NCBI GenBank assembly: GCA_026214975.1
Contig: CM047814.1
Location: 19,491,541 to 19,555,540 of the forward strand
DNA: 64,000 bases
Source: Gentiana macrophylla
Lineage: Eukaryota > Streptophyta > Magnoliopsida > Gentianales > Gentianaceae
Reading direction: 5' to 3'
The position numbers were made by a program, and so were the translations under genes. A model generated the notes under the pieces. It did no database searches and was not told the origin of the DNA. It worked only from the letters and a program-made list of their open reading frames with translations. Positions 32,606-43,930 of this stretch are shown piece by piece. The stretch's first letter is position 1. The number at the start of each line of letters is the position of its first letter.

Positions 32606-33245
32606 TTGTGGTGGGTAAGGTAGGGTGGTGGGTAAGGTAAGGTAGGGTGGGGTAGAGTGGTTGGTAGAGTAGGTAGGGGTGGTGGTGGTGGGTTGGGTAG
32701 GGTAAAGGGTGGTGGGTAAGGTATGGTAGGGTGAAGTGGAGGGTAAGGTAAGGTAGGTAGGTAGTGCAGGTGGGGTAGAGTAGGGTAAGGTAGGTTGAGG
32801 TGAGTGGGTAAGGTAAGGTAGGGTGATATGGTAATTAAGGTAGGAAGGTAGGTAGGGTAGGGTAGGGTTGTGGAGGGTTGGGTAGGGTAGAGTAGGGTAG
32901 GATAGGTTGGGGTAGTGGGTAAGGTAAGGTATGGTGGTGTGGTGGGTAAGATATGGTAGAGTGGAATGGTGGATAGGGTAGGGTAGGGTTGAGTGGTGGG
33001 TAGGGTACGGTGGGGTGTTGGGTTGGGTAGGGTAGAGAACGGTGGGGTGGTGGGTAAAGTAGATTGGTATGATGGGTAGGGTAGGGTAGGGTTGGGGTGG
33101 ATGAAAGTGGAGTAGAGTAGGTAATGGGTAAGGTAGGTAGGATGACGATGGTAAGATATGGTGATATCGGGTAGGGTAGGATAGGGTGGTGGGTTGGGTA
33201 TGATATCAGTGGGTAGGGCAGGGTGGGAAGAGAGGTATGGTGCAA
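32606..33245. repeat. G-rich GGGTA/GGTAG minisatellite array 1
   Basis: About 640 bases of degenerate GGTAGGGT, GTGGTGGGTAAGG and GGGTAGGGTAGGG words, all G-rich on the plus strand with almost no C. The 136-codon open frame on the minus strand (TLPYPTLPYP-type) is a by-product. A second array of the same kind lies at 39640-40165, and both sit upstream of the CTACxCCACCCCTTCGCC phrase of a Helitron 3' region. Confidence 0.92.
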
Positions 33246-33642
33246 TGAATGAGGTATGACGTAGGGCTACTCCACCCCTTCGCCTATATTATACCTTATG
33301 AACCATATCATACTCTACTCAAGCCAACCTTAATTCACCACATTGCTCTATCAATCACTCAATGTGCCATCTTTTATATAATTTGTTTCATTTCAATCCT
33401 GCATATTCTATTCAATTCAATTCCTGCGTAACAAATATGCCAATAAAATCTTATTTTCATCCTTCAAAAAATTTCTTTTATTGAAATATACGTTCTCCCG
33501 TGCAATGCTAAAAGCAGTAATATAACCACAATTATTGGCATCAGTATAACTTTTAGGACATGTTATGTTGTCTGTTTTTGACTCTATCTGAAGGTAATCA
33601 TATTGTCATACGTCCCCGTGCAATGCACGGGTTTATGACTAG

Positions 33643-33723
33643 TAAATAATATATACATGAAGCAATTTAGCCCGTTTCCCTTCAATTACCCGACCCAAAC
33701 CCGGGTTTTCACAACAACAACAA

Positions 33724-33758
<35 letters not shown>

Positions 33759-33883
33759 ACCAAAACAATGCAGTAAAGACCACAACATTTATACACCCTT
33801 AAATCATGCAAACCATATCTGCAACTCTTCACTCCACGTTTGTTTTTTTTTAATGCCATACTACACGTTTTTATTTTTGTATG

Positions 33884-33914
<31 letters not shown>

Positions 33915-34036
33915 TTTTACTTTATTTTTATATTATTTATTTTAAATAGTCTCATTTGCTCCACGTTTCAAATTGCCTTATTTGCTCGATCTTCACTCTT
34001 CTACTCCTTCTAACCTACCTTTAGTCCTCTCAAATT
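33643..34036. mobile_element. Possible start of a further Helitron copy; poly-A and poly-T runs
   Basis: Directly after the CTAG of Helitron 1 the sequence AAATAATATATACATGAAG..TTTAGCCCGTTTCCC..ATTACCCGACCC resembles the Helitron 5' region at 29290 and 39300. A poly-A run (33725-33757) and a poly-T run (33884-33912) follow. Confidence 0.4.
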
Positions 34037-34275
34037 TTTCTGTAATTTTTTGCTTCTTTTTATTTTGAAGGGAACTGCGGTGTGGTGTAAAACCTTTCAA
34101 TTTTTTTCTGTAATTTTTTAGTTATTTTTATTTTGAAGAGATCTGCGGTGTGGTGTAAAACTTTTCAATTTTTTTTTCTGTAATTTTTTAGTTCTTTTCA
34201 TTTTGAAGAGATATGCGATGTGGTGTAAAACCTTTCAACTTTTTTTCTGTAATTTTTTTAGTTGATTTCATATTG
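34037..34275. repeat. Tandem repeat, about 70 bp x 3-4
   Basis: Units contain TTTTCTGTAATTTTTT, TATTTTGAAGAGATCTGCGG and TGTGGTGTAAAACCTTTCAA, repeated from about 34037, 34108, 34180 and 34244. Confidence 0.88.
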
Positions 34276-34867
34276 AGAGGTGAATATTTTGTGTCATTTT
34301 TTGATTCAAAAATGGAAGGGTGATAGAAGGATCCGCTACCTCCGATAGTCTAGGAGCCATCTCTCAAATTTATTTTGGATTTCTTCTTTCATATTTTCAA
34401 TTTATTTTTGTTTTCTATCTTTCGTACAACCATGATACATTGATGAATCACCACATCTGTTAAGAAAGAAAACAGAATATTAGTTCCTTTCAGATTTTCC
34501 TGATGTTTTGAGATTCATTTAAAATTCAGAAATTTGCTGATATGTGACTTCCTCATTCACCGATAGTTTCCTCTTGATAATTCAATCTCAATATTCGGAT
34601 ACACTATGGTTGTGGGATACTAAAAAACTAAGGTTATATATTCTGAAGTTTTATCTCATTTTTTTTCAGCATGTGCAATTTTTATTTTATTTTTTGTTGT
34701 AAATTTATTCAATCCGTTAACTCATATAAAAAGCCATTTTATTTTGTCTACCCGATGATTTGGCACCATTTTCCAATGATCTTCATAATTTGTTGCAGAT
34801 TTAATGCAAATCGAGAGTATGTAAATCCTAAATCTCCGGCCTTTTTTGTGGATTCAATGATAATTGT

Positions 34868-36746
34868 TGTTAGTAATATCATCCGCAGCGGAAGCGATTT
34901 TAAGGATCTAGATCTATAAAATACACGTAATAAAATAACTAGATCTACATCTACAAGGGGGTTGTAGATCATACCTCTTGGATCTCAAAATCCAAGTTGA
35001 AGAACCGCAATAGGAAAGAACGAACAAGGTGTGAAGAGCACCACGATCTTCCGCACGTGTGATCCAAGCAACTCCCGGTGGAAGGAAATTCTCGTCTCGA
35101 ATCCTTCCGATATGCTACCCGGAAAAATCTCCAAGATTTTTCCCCTTAAACCCCTTGGCCGAATTTTATTCCTTCTTCTCTCTAAGAGGAGAAGTCGAAT
35201 TTCATTGTGTGTTGCAAGGCTTGGGAGAACTCTCTTTATATAGGAGAGAAAAACTTAACCTCCAAGGATTAAATAATTAAGAGATAATTATTACATTAAT
35301 CCTTTTTCCAAATAAAAGATAAATAAAATAATTATCCCAAACAAATTAGGATAAATCATATTATTATCTAATATTTCATGAATTATCATTTAACAAATAA
35401 AAGATAAATCACACATTAAATAATTATCCAAGAAAACTAATTTCCTAATAATTATTAACCACAAAAGTGGCGCCACCTTTTTATCAAAAGGTTCACACGC
35501 ACAAAACCATATTTGACCAATTAGGTCAAAAAAGGTCAACACACTAATTTGGGCCGAGTCCACGAAAAATATCTTTTCCGTGTATTTAATTATTTAGCCC
35601 AACTAATTTAATAGTCCACTAAACAATTAATTCACATACCGTTTTAATAAAGTCCAACAAGAACTAAATTAATATTATTAGGATTCGACGTCAGAGAATA
35701 GCTATGCTATATTATGAGGCACGTCGGGGACCATGGACTAATAATCAATGACTCAGATAAATCAAATAAATAATTATAGAATAATTATATTCGATAAATC
35801 AATCACGAGGAATATGCCACCATAATCCCGTGATCGCACTCACTCCGATTATAAGATTATATTTATCTCTCACGAGAATAATAATAAGCGTCCATTGATA
35901 TAATCATTACATATGGATTAATCCTCCATGCCATTATTCATTCTAAATCGGGAAGTTACCGTTAACCCTTTTTAGAACCTCTTATCCTTATTTACCATTA
36001 ACCCCTAGTGATCAATTAATTCATACAACTCACCGGTAGCTAATCGAGTGTAATATGAACTCCATGGATCGATCGGTTTCTAGGATTAACAAACAAGGGA
36101 GCTCGTCACATCTACTTCCATAAATGGAAGGAATGGATTCCGTATCTGTGATAACACGACTACTCACTCAATCCAAAGATACAATGCCAAGATGGGGTAA
36201 TTCGGACCACGGACTCGGTGTAATCCTTAACCGTCAAGTCAAACTTCATCTTGATTCAAGCGGTTGATTGTGATCACCTCGAGATTAAGATATATCCATA
36301 AATATGATCATCCATTGATTCGATAAGACTTCTCGATTACGGAATTATATCGTGAACTCTAATCAAATCGGTCCAAATTTCTATATGATATATCTATCAT
36401 ATATAAATGCCCCATTAGGTTCTCTTAACCGAAAGTCCGGATAAGACAATCACACCTATTGTGTTAGGCGCATTAATAGCACGTTAAAGGAGAGACCGAT
36501 ACTCTCGATTAACTTCACTACGGGCTAATTGTATTTTAAGTACATCTTCACTAACTCAATCCTCCCGTGTATATACCATACAATCGAGTTAAGTGATTAC
36601 ATAAACGATATACTTTAGGGTTTTACAGAGTGTAAATACTATTGTCACATCGGTGAATATGAGAATAATAAATATGAATAATAATGTCAATTCATTTATT
36701 AAATAAAAACAATTACAAAATTGTCTTTCGGGCATCACACCTAACA
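34868..36746 (-). mobile_element. Solo LTR, about 1879 bp, family L1
   Basis: Starts TGTTAGTAATATCATCCGCA (34868) and ends CATCACACCTAACA (36746). Nearly identical throughout to 19343-21170. The flank AATTG is at 34862-34866 and 36747-36751, with one extra T before the element on the left. Minus-strand TATATAAAGAGAG near 35235. No internal domains. Confidence 0.9.
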
Positions 36747-37155
36747 AATTGCAAGTCGGTAAATCGTTACTCCTTATCATATATTTTTCTTTCCTTTTCT
36801 TTTTTCAGTTTATTTTTTCGGTATAAATCTATTTTTCTTATGGGTTTTTAATTACAAGTGGGAAGATCTTATACATTTCGTTATTTCTTCATATATCACA
36901 TGTCCTTGGTTTTGATAGATTGCTTTAATCTCAATAATCATTCTAAATTTTGCAGCATAATTCTAAAGGCTGAAGATTTCGGAAGAACTTTTGGAATAAA
37001 TTTCAATCTTTATGTGTCTCAGGTTTGTATTGGTACTATGTATTCATTCCATTGTGCCAATTGATTTATTTGATGGTGTATTTACCTTTGGATGATATTA
37101 TCTTTACTACTATGATTTTTGTTATATTTACTACATTTCTTACAGTTACGAAGAC

Positions 37156-37418
37156 TAGCTAGATATTAATAGGGAATAATATATATATTGCGTACACACG
37201 TGGTATATAGTTATCTACTATACTTTGCTAGACACAATCACAGGATAATATATATTGATTATATATTGCTACACACGTGGTATATATTGATTGCTTGGTC
37301 AAAAAAAAAATATTGATTGTGTCTATCTAAGTGTATATGGTAAATATATACCGTGCGTGTACATAATGAATGAGTATATTACACAATAAATATATATTAT
37401 TCCCTATTAACTAGATAT
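37156..37418. mobile_element. MITE with terminal inverted repeats, about 263 bp
   Basis: CTAGATATTAATAGGGAATA at the left and its near-complement TATTCCCTATTAACTAGATA at the right, with further inner symmetry (ACACGTGGTATATA). No ORF, AT-rich. Confidence 0.75.
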
Positions 37419-38815
37419 AAAGAAGATTTGTTTAGCACCCCACAAAAGATGGATTCAATAACTGGCAACTAAATCATAAATGATTTCCTCTCTCATTTGT
37501 TGTTTTATAATATATGAACTTTCATTTTCTTTTTTGATACAATATAATCTAGGAACTTGGAAAGCCGACTAGAGTACTCTCACGTCAATTCACTTAGTAA
37601 TGGAGAAGTTACACTATAAAAATAAGACGAGCATGGTATGAAAAAGGTGAATACGTTGCCACATGAGAATGCTTTCATGTGGTTGTTTGTAATTTTCGTA
37701 CTTACATTTTCATTCATACATAATTTTAAACTACTGCATTACAAATTCAGATTACAAATTCTGTGGTGTTATCATTAATAATTTGTCTTGACATTTCGGT
37801 TAGCTAGATTTGCCTTTTGGAGGGGAGTTTGAAGAGACTACGGAATGAAAAATCAAAATCTTGAATCTACTATCTTTTCGATGTTTGCTTATCTTTATTT
37901 TTGTTACATCTCCAAATATAATAATAAAGCAAGCTATTAACTACTTAAGAGGGTAATTGACCATACCCATTTGGTGATATAGGGTTAACTTTTGGTTGAT
38001 GCCTACCTTTTTCTTTGTATTGGCAGGACAATGTTACATTGTTCGATGTATCAACATGAAGTAACAAATTTGAGGTTAGTGAGAAAAATTCAAGACTTAA
38101 ACCCGAAGGGATTGTGGTGGAGTAAACACCACTCAGTGCTCTTATTTTTAAAGATGTTTGTATTTGATGGTAAATGTCAAATGGCATCCCAAACGGTTAT
38201 TAAGGTGGGAAAATGTTCTCTGTCTAATGTATAACTATTATTTCTATTATTATTTTAGTGGAGATATCATATAGATATTCAAGGAAGTGTACTGCATTTG
38301 GGCCGGATGGAATCTATAATTGTGATTCAAATTTGAAGAGAATAAATATAGATATTCAAATTTAAACTAATGATTCAAATTATTTCTGGACTAACATTGA
38401 ACCGTGAGATTGAGTGACAATTGTATATATTTTTTCGAGAGATTTTATGGTACAACGTTCGATGGAATGTTGTACCAAGTGGTATATATTATAGCTTTTT
38501 ATTTTTACTCTCTTTGACATGATACATTTTTATCATATGCGAGACGTAAGAAATGAAAAGTGGTAATAAATGTCATTTGGTATAACTTTCATACAACGAT
38601 TGTATTGTAAAATTTTCCGTTTCTCAATAGTAGATGTTATGGGGGTCAACGGCAAATCTCAGGTGAAGTGTGAAATTTTATTTTGCATTGTTTTGGTTCC
38701 AAATCATTTTTCCTGAACTACACATTTCCGCATTAATTAAGAATTATTCGGCTAGATGGTTGATTGATATACCATGTTTTCATTTTTTCCAATTTTTTTT
38801 TTTTGCACAATTTAT
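37419..38815. other. No further recognisable gene
   Basis: AT-rich DNA apart from the exon-like block near 38028. Short open frames on both strands at 37945-38234 are shadows of each other with no family motif. Confidence 0.35.
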
Positions 38816-38821
38816 TTTACA

Positions 38822-38930
38822 TTATTGTTTTGGGGGAGGGTGGGGATTTTTTATCGAGGTAGGGATGGGGATTCGAACCCGGTCAATATATATCAAGAAG
38901 TGGAATGGCCTTTACCATAGTTTACATGTA
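38822..38930 (-). mobile_element. Possible SINE fragment
   Basis: On the minus strand a B-box-like GGGTTCGAATCCCC (about 38870-38883) lies about 45 bases after ACTATGGTAAAGGCC. A short TTTACAT repeat flanks the unit. The A-box match is poor. Confidence 0.35.
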
Positions 38931-39289
38931 ATGGATAGTTTTATTTTTTTCTCTTTACTAACTTCATCATGTCACTTCACGTGTAAGGAAGAATCGAGTA
39001 TATCTCATTATGGGGAATTGGCGCTTCAAGCATTTTCCCACTAATATCATCGTGTTACTATGAACAAGTTATAATAGGATGCACTGGAATATCCAAATTT
39101 TTTATGGTGGTTCATAAATTTTTTAAGTCAACTTTTTTTTGTTTCACAGTCCAGAATATTCTCTATAGGATAAATATAGAGTTTTTTTATAGGGTTCGTG
39201 GATCCCAATTAGTATAATATCCCTTTGCCCTTGATATGAAGTAGTTGAGTTATTTTTAGTTAGGTATTCTGGTTTCGATATAAATAGAT

Positions 39290-40244
39290 TAGTTTTACAT
39301 TTATATAGACGAATGTATTTAACCCAATTACCCGATTGACCCGCTTCAGACCCGCTTCAGACCCGAAAAACAAATATATTTTCAAAATCCAGCATTAACT
39401 CTATTTTAATACTAGCTCCCTAATATTACTCATAAAATTCAAATCTTTTATTCAAATTAATCTCCACAACCGGTTCCTAAAATCACGTCATTCAGTATAT
39501 TACATCACAAAAAATCCCTTCAAGGTAAACATATTTTATTGCTTATCATATTCCTTTGTAACCACTCCCGCATATCTCTCATTCCTTTTGAATTTTTTAA
39601 ACCACGATCATCAATCAGATTTCAAATACTTTGGTAGCGTTGGTACGGTAGGGTAGGAAAGAGTAGGGTAAGGTAGGTTGGGGTAGTGCGTAAGTTAAGG
39701 TAGGGTGGTGTGGTGGGTAAGATATGATAGAGTGGAATGATGGGTAGGGTATGGTAGGGGTGGGAAGGGTTTGGTAGGGTAAGGTGAAGTGGTGGTAATT
39801 AAGTTAGGGTTGGTAGGGTAAGGTAGGTAGGGTATAGTAGGGTAGGATAGGTTAAGGTAGTGGGTAAGGTAAAATAGGGTGGTGTGGTGGGTAAGATATG
39901 TTTGATTGGAATGGTGGATAGGGTAGGTTAGGGCAGGGTGGTGGGTAGGGTACGATGGGGTTGTGGGTAGGGTCGGGTAGATAAAGGTGGAGTGGTGGGT
40001 AAGGTAGGGTAGGGAAGGGGCGGGTGATAGTGGAGTAGAGTAGATAATGGGTTAGGTAGGTAGGAAGTCGAGAGTAAGATATGGTGATGTAGAGTAGGGT
40101 AGGATAGGGTGGTAGGTAGTGTTGGTAGCGGTGGGTAGGGCGGGAAGAGAAGTAGGGTGCAATGGGGTATGGCGTAGGGCTACCCCACCCCTTCGCCTTT
40201 ATCCTACCTCAGATGTGCCCGTGCAATGCACGGGTTATTGACTA
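39290..40244 (+). mobile_element. Helitron 2 (non-autonomous, compact copy)
   Basis: The 3' end has CCCGTGCAATGCACGGG (40217-40233), TTATTGA and CTAG (40241-40244). The 5' region (about 39290-39330) has ATTTAACCCAATTACCCG as in Helitron 1. The interior is mostly the second G-rich array (39640-40165) and the CTACCCCACCCCTTCGCC phrase (about 40179). No ORF. Same family as 29270-33642 but much shorter. Confidence 0.7.
39640..40165. repeat. G-rich GGGTA/GGTAG minisatellite array 2
   Basis: About 525 bases of degenerate GGTAGGGTAGG and GTGGTGGGTAAG words, G-rich on the plus strand, sharing local order with array 1 (AAGATATG, AGTGGAATG, GGGAAGAG). Confidence 0.92.
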
Positions 40245-40477
40245 GTTTATTATATATTTATTTGTCCACAAACGATGCTTGTATTTCAATTATATTGAAT
40301 AAAATAATTCTCGGAAATTGCCACTAATTCTGATATGCGGCTTGATCTTATAATTTTTTTATTATTGTTATGATCATTGCCAAAACCATATAAAATATTT
40401 TTGTCAAGCTTGCATTAACCACGGTCTTATCCACGACCATAACCAAATCTTGAAAAAAACATTGAATCGCATATCTA

Positions 40478-40852
40478 CAGGGCCGGCCCTCGCTTTTATA
40501 AGGCTTAAGACCCGAATTGGGCCTTTTAGTTGAAATTGCTTTTTTTTTAAACATACTTATTGTTAGATATTTTTTCATAAATAAATATTTTGGTTATTGA
40601 CGTGGCCTTTTCTAGTGCTAATACTCAGTCCTTAACCGACAGTGTATCGGGTCAAACTGTAGTGCTAGTGTGGTGAGTCAGAGTGTCAAATCCTCAGGGA
40701 ACTTGGTAATTCTTCTAAGTGTGGTTAAACACCAAAGAGCTGTTATTAACTCGATCTAAACCGCAATTTTATAACACAGATTACTACTATTCTACTTAAC
40801 ATAAAATAAATGCGTAATTTAAAAGTTATTATATATATAATATATATAGATG

Positions 40853-40892
<40 letters not shown>

Positions 40893-43339
40893 AATATATA
40901 TATATATATATAATATATAGATACCAATATATTTATAGAACTAGACAGATAAGTTTATAGAACTAGCCAAAGTTTATATAATTGAATTATACGATCTTTT
41001 CAAGTAAACGGAATGTGCTTTCGATCTTTCCTTTTATATTAGGTCCAATTGAGTGAATGAAACGGTGCACTCACCGAGGTTAACAATTCCTCCTCACACG
41101 AAAGCGTATAAAATTGTCATATGTCATTGTCATCGCTTTAATCTCCACAACCGCCCCATGCTAATCTCGATTAGTCTCGAATAGTACAGTACAAATCTAC
41201 CCGGATAAAAGAGGTTATTCCGTTTGTCGACGGCCGATGTTATTCAAAAGGCTCCGGTTGTCGGCGGATCGATTTAACTTTCGGTGTTAGTTTCAATTAA
41301 ACCGTTGATTTTAACATTATTACGATCTCGAGCACAATTTTAATAAGATCTATCTTTCCCAAGACAAATCGCTTCGGTAGAAATAGGATTCCGTAGTCAC
41401 GCTTTAGACGAGCAATTTTACCCTCCGGTTTTTCTATCTTTTATCTCATATCCTAACTTCTCTGGTCAGTTCATCGTTAGGTTATATGGTGCGATTCATC
41501 TTGGTTAATTACGTCAATCCGAATATTATCAATACGTTACAAAATAGAAAAAGATTCAATTAACTCAATTTTAGTCAATTTTACTTAGACAGCATTCCTT
41601 TACCGAAAAGATCGAAATAAAACGATTACATAACTTTGGCTAGTTATTAGAGTTAGCCTAAAAACATTATAACAACGAAAAAGATAAAAACAAACATAAA
41701 TACTTAAGAAAATTTACCGATTACAAATGCTGAATCAGAGTTGTATTCTTCCGGACATTACAACGACTTCAACAACACCGAACTTCCGATAATTTCTCGA
41801 GCATTACAACGATACTACGAGATTTATTATTTTTGGCGTAAGGCCTATTTACAAACTACTAATTAAAAAGAAAATAAGAGGAGAAGATATATATATATAT
41901 ATATATATAGATGTATATATATATTGGTACACCTCCGCTCTGCTGAATGAGGCTCCTTTATATAGATGAAAGTCCCTTGGCCGGACCGGGCCGAGAACAA
42001 GCCGGACCAGTCCGGTGTAATGATGGCTTCCACCTCCTTGATTAATCAGCATGTGCTCCGTATGATTATATATTTTTATATATAATTATCAAACTTCTAA
42101 AATTCATATCTCGAGTTCTGGATCTCCAAAAATCATGATTCAAGAGGCATCGGAAAGCTCTCGGGAAAATCTACAACTTTCGTAAAGGACTCTTCTTCAG
42201 ATAATGTCGTTTTGATGAGCCATTCGTTTGTCGAAGATATTTCTCGATTACCACTTAATCAAATCGATTAGCCACTTGACCACTTCGATTGACCACTTGA
42301 CCATTTAAGTAATTCGATTGACCATTTAAGCTCGTGACACTCTCTAAATCCTTCCAGAGATATGATTATACTTTAACATGTCGATTCTCGGGGTCTCGGT
42401 TTATAAATCGCAATAAAATACCACAAATACCCACGAAATCGACACGACACTCCGATTTACTAAAATCGGTACAAAATGATAACTTTTTACTATTATTACT
42501 ACTAACTACTCTAAATTATAAAGATTAACATTTCATACTATTTATACCATAATTTCATATATTTTATATAGAATTCGTTGATAAAACATAATAATATAAC
42601 GTATATTTAATCATATAAAAGTAGTATATCAGTTATCGTTTGCATACGAGTTGCCATACGAATTAATGTTATCGCAACGAAACGGGGGTCGAGGGGGCAG
42701 CGCCAACTCGTGGGGGTTCGGGGGCAACGCCCCCGAAACCTAAACCAATGCATTCATCAGTTCATGAAAGGATATGCATTTTCAGATACATGCATTTTCT
42801 AACTAATATGTACTTACCCTTTCGTGTAAGGGTTGCATGCTTTCATCCAATGAACAGTGACATCCCTACCCTTTCGTGCAAGGAGTACCTTCATTCGTTT
42901 ATGGGGTACATGCAACCTATAAAAGGCATAAGTATGCAAACGAAAATTCATAAATTTGACAACATCATCAGAAAAACTTTGAGTGTCCTCGGGTTTGATT
43001 CAAACAAGTCACTGTAGATATATATAATAAGTTTGTTTTATTTCTTTTGTGTGTGCCTTTTTTTTTAATATATAATATAGATATATATAACAAATTAATA
43101 ATATAGATAAAACAAAAAAAACTTGTTTGTATATCTATTTTTTGGGTCAATTAATTTTTTTTATTGGGACCTTTATCAATTGGAGTTAAAAAAAATGGGC
43201 CTTTATCAAAAAAAAGATTAACATATTATATTTGGTTGGATCGGATTGAATCTACACGATTTTTTTTTTCTTTTAGCGAAACATGTACCGTTGGGCTTAA
43301 GACCCGGGTCTCATAGGCCTCACTGATGGGCCGGCCCTG
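40478..43339. mobile_element. Non-autonomous hAT element, 2862 bp, TSD CATATCTA
   Basis: Perfect 8-base duplication CATATCTA at 40470-40477 and 43340-43347. Inverted ends CAGGGCCGGCCC at both sides, with subterminal similarity (GGCTTAAGACCCG left, CGGGTCTTAAGCCC right on the minus strand). No transposase reading frame. The middle (about 40605-42740) looks like a foreign insert: it starts with GTCAGAGTGTCAAATCCTCAGG and ends in a GGGGGCAGCGCC / GGGGGCAACGCCCCCG phrase often seen near LTR ends. It also holds two long AT microsatellites. Confidence 0.9.
40840..40920. repeat. AT microsatellite
   Basis: Two long runs of TA units separated by a few bases, inside the hAT element. A similar run is at about 41885-41935. 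Confidence 0.95.
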
Positions 43340-43347
43340 CATATCTA

Positions 43348-43930
43348 CAACGAATGGGCTGACATCAATTGGTCGGACTAATAACTCATCATGTTAATTT
43401 TACTATTTTAGTGGATTATTTCATTTATGATATAACAATCACAATCAAATTTTTATATATCAATTTAATCGATATTGCTACTTCGTGAACATATTATCAC
43501 GATGATAAGTGAAATTTTTTTTTTCAACCGGTGACCATGAAAGCCTCGTATTGTGTTCAATGAGATTTGTTACTTCTAAATACTTGATCACTCGCATGAA
43601 TATGTCTTTTTCAACGGACTTTATGCCCTCGGTTATTTATGTGACTGACATGATCGCCTTTTTTAAAAATAAAAAATTCATATTCTCGTGAGTGTTTACA
43701 TGTCCGGCATTTGTTAATGTGAATTTTGCATTCACTTTCTTCACCTTTTGACATGTATATTTTTGGAATTGTGATCCTCTGTTGTAATCCCACAAGTTCA
43801 GTTAACTGAATTAGAGAACTCAACTAAATATAATCAACACTCAACAGGTCTAAATCCGAACCGGTCAGCTGAACAGGGGTTAGCATATACTCAGACAACT
43901 AAAGTTGGTCAGTAGAGCTGGAAGGACCAA
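43348..43930. other. No recognisable gene
   Basis: AT-rich spacer between the hAT element and the Copia C fragment. The last part (from about 43840) may be the degenerate spacer of that Copia pol. Confidence 0.4.

Larger units (their letters stand above)
29270..33642 (+). mobile_element. Helitron 1 (non-autonomous), 3' hairpin plus CTAG
   Basis: The 3' end has CCCGTGCAATGCACGGG (33615-33631; 7-base stem, 3-base loop), then TTTATGA and CTAG (33639-33642), followed by T. This is the Helitron terminal structure. The 5' end is placed at a TCTATATATAATATATAGGGG-type start (about 29270-29290), followed by AATTTAACCCAATTACCCG, which recurs at 39318. No Rep/helicase ORF is present. The interior is AT-rich with local tandem repeats and a G-rich array (32606-33245). 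Exact 5' base uncertain. Confidence 0.7.
34796..38090 (+). other. Scattered exon-like blocks of an unidentified gene fragment
   Basis: Three short blocks have splice-like borders: about 34798-34867 after GTTGCAG (FNANREYVNPKSPAFFVDSM), cut by the LTR at 34868; about 36956-37020 between TTTTGCAG and CAGGTTTG (ILKAEDFGRTFGINFNLYVS); and about 38028-38060 after TTGGCAG (DNVTLFDVST, then stop). They could be pieces of a gene captured by a Helitron, or chance. I do not recognise a family. Confidence 0.25.

Noticed and set aside
32835..33245. Minus-strand 136-codon frame of Thr-Leu-Pro-Tyr-Pro repeats
   Set aside because: Direct translation of the GGGTA array; the array itself is degenerate and strand-biased, with no gene signals.
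42748..43017. 89-codon open frame in the hAT element as a transposase
   Set aside because: No hAT dimerisation or zinc-finger motif; composition is ordinary.
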